From positions 192,001 through 256,000 of the forward strand of contig JAEMWC010001119.1 in NCBI GenBank assembly GCA_016490735.1: a DNA stretch of 64,000 nt. Reading direction: 5' to 3'. Below the pieces are notes generated by a model that searched no databases, was not told the DNA's origin, and saw nothing but the letters and a program-made list of their open reading frames with translations. The translations under genes were made by a program, and so were the position numbers. The DNA is from Pachyseris speciosa. Its lineage: Eukaryota; Cnidaria; Anthozoa; Scleractinia; Pachyseridae. Shown here piece by piece: positions 60,580 to 64,000 of this stretch; position 1 is the first letter of the stretch; every line of letters begins with the position of its first letter.

Positions 60580-60911
60580 TTTGGCATCTCACCGTATGGT
60601 ATTTGATCAAGTGACTCGACCATCTTTTTGTCGCAGTCTCCTTTATTCTTCCCCATATCATAACAAATATCATGGTAAGCTGCTATTTCATCCACCTTGT
60701 TATAAGGTTTTACATTCCATTTCATCACCTCACCAGTGTTTTTATCATATTCTAATTGTTGATCGAGTGGATTATAAGGCCCCAAGTACTTATAATTCCC
60801 AGGAGTCCATCCACTTTTTGGTTTTGGTAGTTTGCCAATTACTTTGTGAATGTCTATTGCACCTCCATAATAATTTTTTGCTGTGTCAGCAATTATTTGT
60901 CCATAAGAAGT
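60471..60911 (-). CDS. PLA2-like domain piece
   Basis: Open frame directly after the TGA at 60912-60914. Catalytic-type HDICY lies about 40 residues after GPYNPLD, with DKNTGEV between and a GDCDKKM stretch after. It ends in a basic tail (GKSRRVKKTGKKN) that overlaps the integrase start. Confidence 0.7.
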   Translation of the reverse strand, partial: TSYGQIIADTAKNYYGGAIDIHKVIGKLPKPKSGWTPGNYKYLGPYNPLDQQLEYDKNTGEVMKWNVKPYNKVDEIAAYHDICYDMGKNKGDCDKKMVESLDQIPYGEMPKWGQTARFLINTKQKLGLGVPKNGKSRRVKKTGKKN

Positions 60912-61669
60912 TCAACCTTTGTTATCTTTTCCCTTAATCGCTTTTCCAAATGCACTCATAAATTTAGGATTAGTGAATGGCTTTGGAATTAAAACCCCAT
61001 GTTTAATAAATCTTGTATCAAAGACTTTATCTCCCCAACCTTTTCCAAATGTAGGAATTGTGAATGTGGGCTTGGATCCAAAACCGCTTTCAAGTATAAA
61101 ATTATTATAACTCTTTTTATATCCATTTTTCTTTGCAGTCTCATACAACTGTTTATACACTTTAACTCTTTCTTTTGCATCTTTTATCTCACTCGGATTA
61201 GGAAATTTAAACAGATTGGGATCTGTCAATAATTGAATTCCTTTTTTGTGATCTACTTGCCATGGAGACTCTGCAACACCACTCTTTAATAACTTATTTA
61301 CATCAATTGCTCCGCCTTTTTTATTGATATAGTTAACCCATTTTTGAATATCTTCAGGCTTTGCATACATGATATCACCAATTAATGAATTTAGTGAACC
61401 ACCACGTGTATAATCAATGCCCTTAATATCTGTTTTATGAGTTTGTCTCTTGTCAGCACGCTTTGGACGTATTTTCGTACTTAAATCGAATAATGCTTCT
61501 TGAGCTACTTTTGAAATTGCAGGCTTTGCTAAATCAATACCTTTATTAATTAAATATTGTTGATTTTTAGGATTTCTGAGAGCTTCAGAAGCGTAATATC
61601 TGCCAGCTTTCCAAGCCTGTGGAAGAATTACATCCTTCATTGCCATTCCTGCCAGATCTAATCCAGTTG

Positions 61670-61858
61670 TTAAAATGCCCGCCCCTTCAGACGGGCCAAT
61701 CCGTTTCCCAGTCTCTTGACGAATTTAGTCTTTGTTATCCCACATTCAGCACAAGTACATTTCAGCATTGTTCGACCATTTTTTGTCTTTTCATATCTTT
61801 CACTTCCTGGCACACATTCAGTTACTTTCTTCTGTTTAACACAATATGATTTTACCAT
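61670..61858 (-). CDS. Cys-rich zinc-ribbon start of the PLA2-like protein
   Basis: ATG at 61858, 62 codons. Cys at positions 6, 15, 34, 36 and 39 (YCVKQKK, MLKCTCAECGITKTK) give a likely zinc ribbon. The frame then changes, so the last ~12 residues are probably not native. It could also act as a free small protein. Confidence 0.65.
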   Translation of the reverse strand: MVKSYCVKQKKVTECVPGSERYEKTKNGRTMLKCTCAECGITKTKFVKRLGNGLARLKGRAF

Positions 61859-61880
61859 TATATATATTAGTTAGATATTT

Positions 61881-62141
61881 TCAATGAATTAAATATAATT
61901 CACCATTTCTTTCTTCAATATCATTTTGTGGAAATATTTTGATATCCATTCCTCTCCTTTTTGATAATCTTTCACTTTCAAGTTTTAATTTAGTTCCTTC
62001 TAATACAAATAAAACGTCATTACCAAAAAGAGAGTTCCTTGAAATTCTTAACAAAATTGTTTTACAATTATTGCTAGCATGAATTATTTTCTGTCTTTGT
62101 CTTTCAGATAGTTTTACATTGATTTCAAAAAGTTTAGACAT
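61881..62141 (-). CDS. small basic protein, relative of the minor capsid-like protein N-terminus
   Basis: 86 codons from the ATG at 62141 (an upstream non-ATG extension is possible but unlikely). VKLSERQRQKI, ILLRISRNSLFGNDVLFVLE and MDIKIFP line up with LSQGQKEKL, VTLRLSHSELLGNDQLMLT and SDISIS in the first 70 residues of the protein at 62613-63470. Intact. Preceded by the 16-bp box AGTTAGATATTTTCAA, as is the next gene. Probably a structural or DNA-packing protein. Confidence 0.65.
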   Translation of the reverse strand: MSKLFEINVKLSERQRQKIIHASNNCKTILLRISRNSLFGNDVLFVLEGTKLKLESERLSKRRGMDIKIFPQNDIEERNGELYLIH

Positions 62142-62154
62142 ATATACAAGTGAG

Positions 62155-62640
62155 TTAGATATTTTCAAAGTAGTCTATGATGAATCTGTGATTGACATTC
62201 GCATCTGTTGAACTGAATTTGGAATTGTGTATTGTATCCAGAATCGATCTGCCTTTTTGTCTCTCCAGAAGATAGTACAAACACCAATATCCACACAAGA
62301 CTGAATCCCTTTCTTGTATCTCATCACCAGAGTATTCAAGTTGTTTACCGCTTGTAGCCATATATATTTGAACTTCTGTTGGCATCATCAAACCAAAAGA
62401 GTCGAAGTATTCACAGTATGTGTCCATATTCCGATAACATACCCAATGAGTGCCAGGTCCAATCCGACTGTCAAGATTGACTATTCCACATTCTTTGTTT
62501 TTGATTTGTCTTGGCAAAGCATCCCGACTAAAAACACCTCTAAAATGTTTAATCTTTAATTTTTTCACCCAATCTAACAAATCGAAGTTGGATAATGGTT
62601 TATTTATGAATTTTAAAGAATTGTTCCTAGTATTGGGATT
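62155..62640 (-). CDS. adenain-like cysteine protease
   Basis: The frame carries the catalytic order of adenovirus-type maturation proteases: GTHWVCYRN (His), YFDSFG (Asp) and IQERDSVLCGYWCLYYL, with Gln seven residues before the Cys. In the piece starting at 62580 these are His45, Asp60, Gln89 and Cys96. Upstream the frame stays open into the end of the 62613-63470 gene but shows no ATG, so the start may be lost or non-standard. It would cut capsid precursors in assembling particles. It ends 14 bases before the ATG of the small gene at 62141. Confidence 0.85.
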   Translation of the reverse strand, partial: NPNTRNNSLKFINKPLSNFDLLDWVKKLKIKHFRGVFSRDALPRQIKNKECGIVNLDSRIGPGTHWVCYRNMDTYCEYFDSFGLMMPTEVQIYMATSGKQLEYSGDEIQERDSVLCGYWCLYYLLERQKGRSILDTIHNSKFSSTDANVNHRFIIDYFENI

Positions 62641-63470
62641 GAATTGAATGGACTGTTTTTTCCTAATAGAAGTCCTTTTCCTGAGGTCTTTTTTGAAGTT
62701 CTTTTTTTTTTCATTCCAAAACCGATTGGGTTATCCCATGTACCAACAACTGGGGGTGACATCCATGGAATCAAATCATGTTTTCCACCACTTTTATTTT
62801 TTGTGATGGAATCTGGAACGTGAACTGGTAATGACCGTCTAGGACGACTTTTTTCAACATGCAAACCTTTTCCAGTCAAGGCTTTCATAAGCAGAGGAAT
62901 TCCAATACTTGCTAAAAGTGTTCCAAGAAAACCACCAGACTGAGTTTTTGTTGGTTTGATAACAAGTTGTCCACCGGACTGCATCGCATTGATAATATCT
63001 TTTTTCTGCTTCTGTGTCAACATATTCTTGTAAGCTATTAACATATTAATTTTGTCTTGTGGAATAAGAAAACCTCCATTTTGTTTCTTTCCAAATAATT
63101 TATCAACACCGAGACTTGCTAATGAAGAAAGAGCACCTGTAGCCAATGCTGGAGCTGCTTTTGATACAGCTGTAGTTGCATATGGCAATAGTTTTGTTCC
63201 AAGTGAAAAAAGACTTGTCCAAAGAGAACCTCCATGTACAACAGCTTTTCTGATTTGAGTTTTTGATATAGAAATATCTGAACCTTTGCCTGATCTTTTT
63301 GATTTCATCAGTTTTTTGATTTGTCTTTTAGTCAACATGAGTTGATCATTGCCTAATAATTCACTATGCGATAACCTCAATGTTACAGCTGAATTTGATT
63401 TTATGGCTTTTGCTAGTTTTTCTTTCTGACCTTGTGAAAGTTTCGCTCCATGAGGATGATAAGTAGTCAT
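62613..63470 (-). CDS. minor capsid-like protein (pX/pVI-type)
   Basis: 285 intact codons from the ATG at 63470. It has a basic N-terminal domain (LSQGQKEKLAKAIK, LLGNDQLMLTKRQIKKLMK), a long hydrophobic/alanine-rich stretch (about 81-126), QKKDIINAMQSGGQLVIKP, a second hydrophobic stretch (FLGTLLASIGIPLLMKAL), then WMSPPVVGTWDNPIGFG and a Lys-rich tail. Layout and position between protease and major capsid gene fit a minor virion protein that may disturb membranes or bind DNA. No enzyme motif. Exact family is uncertain. Confidence 0.65.
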   Translation of the reverse strand: MTTYHPHGAKLSQGQKEKLAKAIKSNSAVTLRLSHSELLGNDQLMLTKRQIKKLMKSKRSGKGSDISISKTQIRKAVVHGGSLWTSLFSLGTKLLPYATTAVSKAAPALATGALSSLASLGVDKLFGKKQNGGFLIPQDKINMLIAYKNMLTQKQKKDIINAMQSGGQLVIKPTKTQSGGFLGTLLASIGIPLLMKALTGKGLHVEKSRPRRSLPVHVPDSITKNKSGGKHDLIPWMSPPVVGTWDNPIGFGMKKKRTSKKTSGKGLLLGKNSPFNSIPILGTIL

Positions 63471-63520
63471 ATATTATATATTTATATTAAATACAATTTT
63501 AGTATAAACATTGATTTTTC

Positions 63521-63592
63521 ATTTAATTATTAATTTGATTATTTATTTAATTATTTATTTAATTATTTATTTAATTATTTTTTTAATTATTT
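63521..63592. promoter_or_regulatory. A/T tandem repeat before the capsid 3' end
   Basis: Five or so 12-bp TTAATTATTTAT units between the convergent edges of the major and minor capsid genes. It may hold a poly-A signal for the capsid mRNA or the promoter of the next gene. Confidence 0.4.
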
Positions 63593-63619
63593 TATTGTTT
63601 AATATTTAATAAGATAGAA

Positions 63620-64000
63620 TTACATAGATCTCAAAACAATTTTACCATCTGTCTTTCTCATCTCAATGTCCTGTTCATAGAGGACTAGTGCATACACACT
63701 GTAATCAGCGTTTGTTCCCGCACTCAAAGTGTATTTGAAAGTCAGTTTTGTCATCCCATCTTTTATGTCCTGTTTTTGTTTCGTCAAATCAAAATAAATG
63801 AAAGGGAATATTGAACCGAAGTTATCTCTGTTAAGTAAGGTGCTATCACTGAAGTCGTTGACTGCTTGAACGTATTTCAAAACATCTCTGAATACTCTTG
63901 ATGGTTCTGTTGATGGTTTATAATGAACCTCTGGATAATCATTTCCATTACCAACTTCGAGATAACAATCTGTCATTGTTCGGTCATTTGCAACTGAAAA
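63620..64000 (-). CDS. major capsid protein, C-terminal part (gene runs off the right edge)
   Basis: The frame is open from 64000 to the stop at 63620. It reads FRDVLKYVQAVNDFSDSTLL, FGSIFPFIYFDLTKQKQDI, KLTFKYTLSAGTNADYSVYA and YEQDIEMRKTDGKIVLRS, the conserved end of Polinton-type double jelly-roll capsid proteins (worm homologue F54H12.2-like, from memory). The upstream ~400 residues are outside the window. No break is seen in the visible part. Confidence 0.7.
   Translation of the reverse strand, partial: FSVANDRTMTDCYLEVGNGNDYPEVHYKPSTEPSRVFRDVLKYVQAVNDFSDSTLLNRDNFGSIFPFIYFDLTKQKQDIKDGMTKLTFKYTLSAGTNADYSVYALVLYEQDIEMRKTDGKIVLRSM

Larger units (their letters stand above)
60471..61858 (-). 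pseudogene. zinc-ribbon plus PLA2-like capsid-associated protein, two breaks
   Basis: Three pieces read leftward. 61858-61670 is a Cys-rich start. From about 61695 another frame reads AGRYYASEALRNPKNQQYLI and ends at a TGA at 60912. Directly after it, in the same frame, TSYGQIIADTAKNYYGG continues to GNYKYLGPYNPLD and VDEIAAYHDICYDMG. GPxNPLD followed by HDxxY is the calcium-loop and catalytic pattern of phospholipase A2-like domains such as that of parvovirus capsid proteins. In intact elements such a protein would help a particle cross a membrane (inference). A frame change near 61690 and the TGA split what was probably one gene of about 460 codons. Confidence 0.75.
54729..64000 (-). mobile_element. 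Polinton/Maverick-type element (one end and ~9.3 kb; continues right)
   Basis: The gene set is diagnostic: protein-primed type B DNA polymerase, retroviral-type integrase with chromodomain, adenain-like cysteine protease and a Polinton-type capsid protein, nearly all read leftward. The left end is placed at 54729, where gypsy sequence stops and AGTAGTATAG begins; Polinton ends are known to begin with AG and to be flanked by 6-bp duplications. AACAAA (54723-54728) would be the duplication if this placement is right. The packaging ATPase and the other terminus must lie beyond 64000. GC content is visibly lower than in the host gene exons. Confidence 0.9.

Overview
The window looks like metazoan, probably anthozoan (coral or sea anemone) DNA. 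This is an inference from the mix of features: an intron-rich host gene with discoidin and calcium-binding EGF domains, a THAP-type P element, Ty3/gypsy and LINE fragments, a tRNA-derived SINE and a Polinton/Maverick element. No bacterial gene structure is seen. Most of the window is transposable elements nested in one another, and several have ends exact enough to define to the base.

Layout. 1-2200: decayed Ty3/gypsy pol fragment (+). 2221-12699: a complete 10.5-kb DNA transposon flanked by TTAA, with ~1.2-kb subterminal inverted repeats and one seven-exon transposase-like gene. That gene is broken by frameshifts, by a 163-bp tandem duplication and by a 1,161-bp TIR element (7592-8752; 9-bp target duplication). 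12700-13200: tRNA-derived SINE copies; the TTAA element appears to sit inside one of them. 14850-20642: a 5.8-kb element with ~700-bp TIRs and a 9-bp target duplication but no recognisable transposase, containing a long hairpin and a nested TIR element. 20643-28440: mostly non-coding, with a GATC-dense minisatellite, small MITEs and a duplicated bidirectional 5'-end module.

28450-34497: a complete P element (29-bp identical TIRs, 7-bp target duplication). It carries a THAP/P-type transposase on + and a second, convergent C2H2 zinc-finger gene on -. Both genes start behind near-identical inverted CACGTG-containing boxes. 36723-51908: a host gene with a signal peptide, a four-exon F5/8C discoidin domain, a Pro/Thr linker and EGF-like exons. 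Its 7.9-kb intron 5 holds SINEs, long TA/GA microsatellites and a LINE that is itself split by a TIR element with palindromic ends.

53985-54728: gypsy RT fragment (-), cut exactly where a Polinton-like element begins. 54729-64000 (runs off the right edge): Polinton/Maverick genes, nearly all on -: protein-primed type B DNA polymerase, a small conserved protein, retroviral-type integrase with chromodomain, a zinc-ribbon plus PLA2-like protein, a small protein, an adenain-like protease, a minor capsid-like protein and the end of the major capsid protein. An intact HNH endonuclease gene lies on + between polymerase and integrase. Polymerase, integrase and the PLA2 protein are broken, whereas HNH, minor capsid-like protein and visible capsid end are open. 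Integrase and polymerase would insert and copy the element. Protease, capsid and PLA2-like proteins point to a virion-forming ancestor. The packaging ATPase and far terminus are outside the window.
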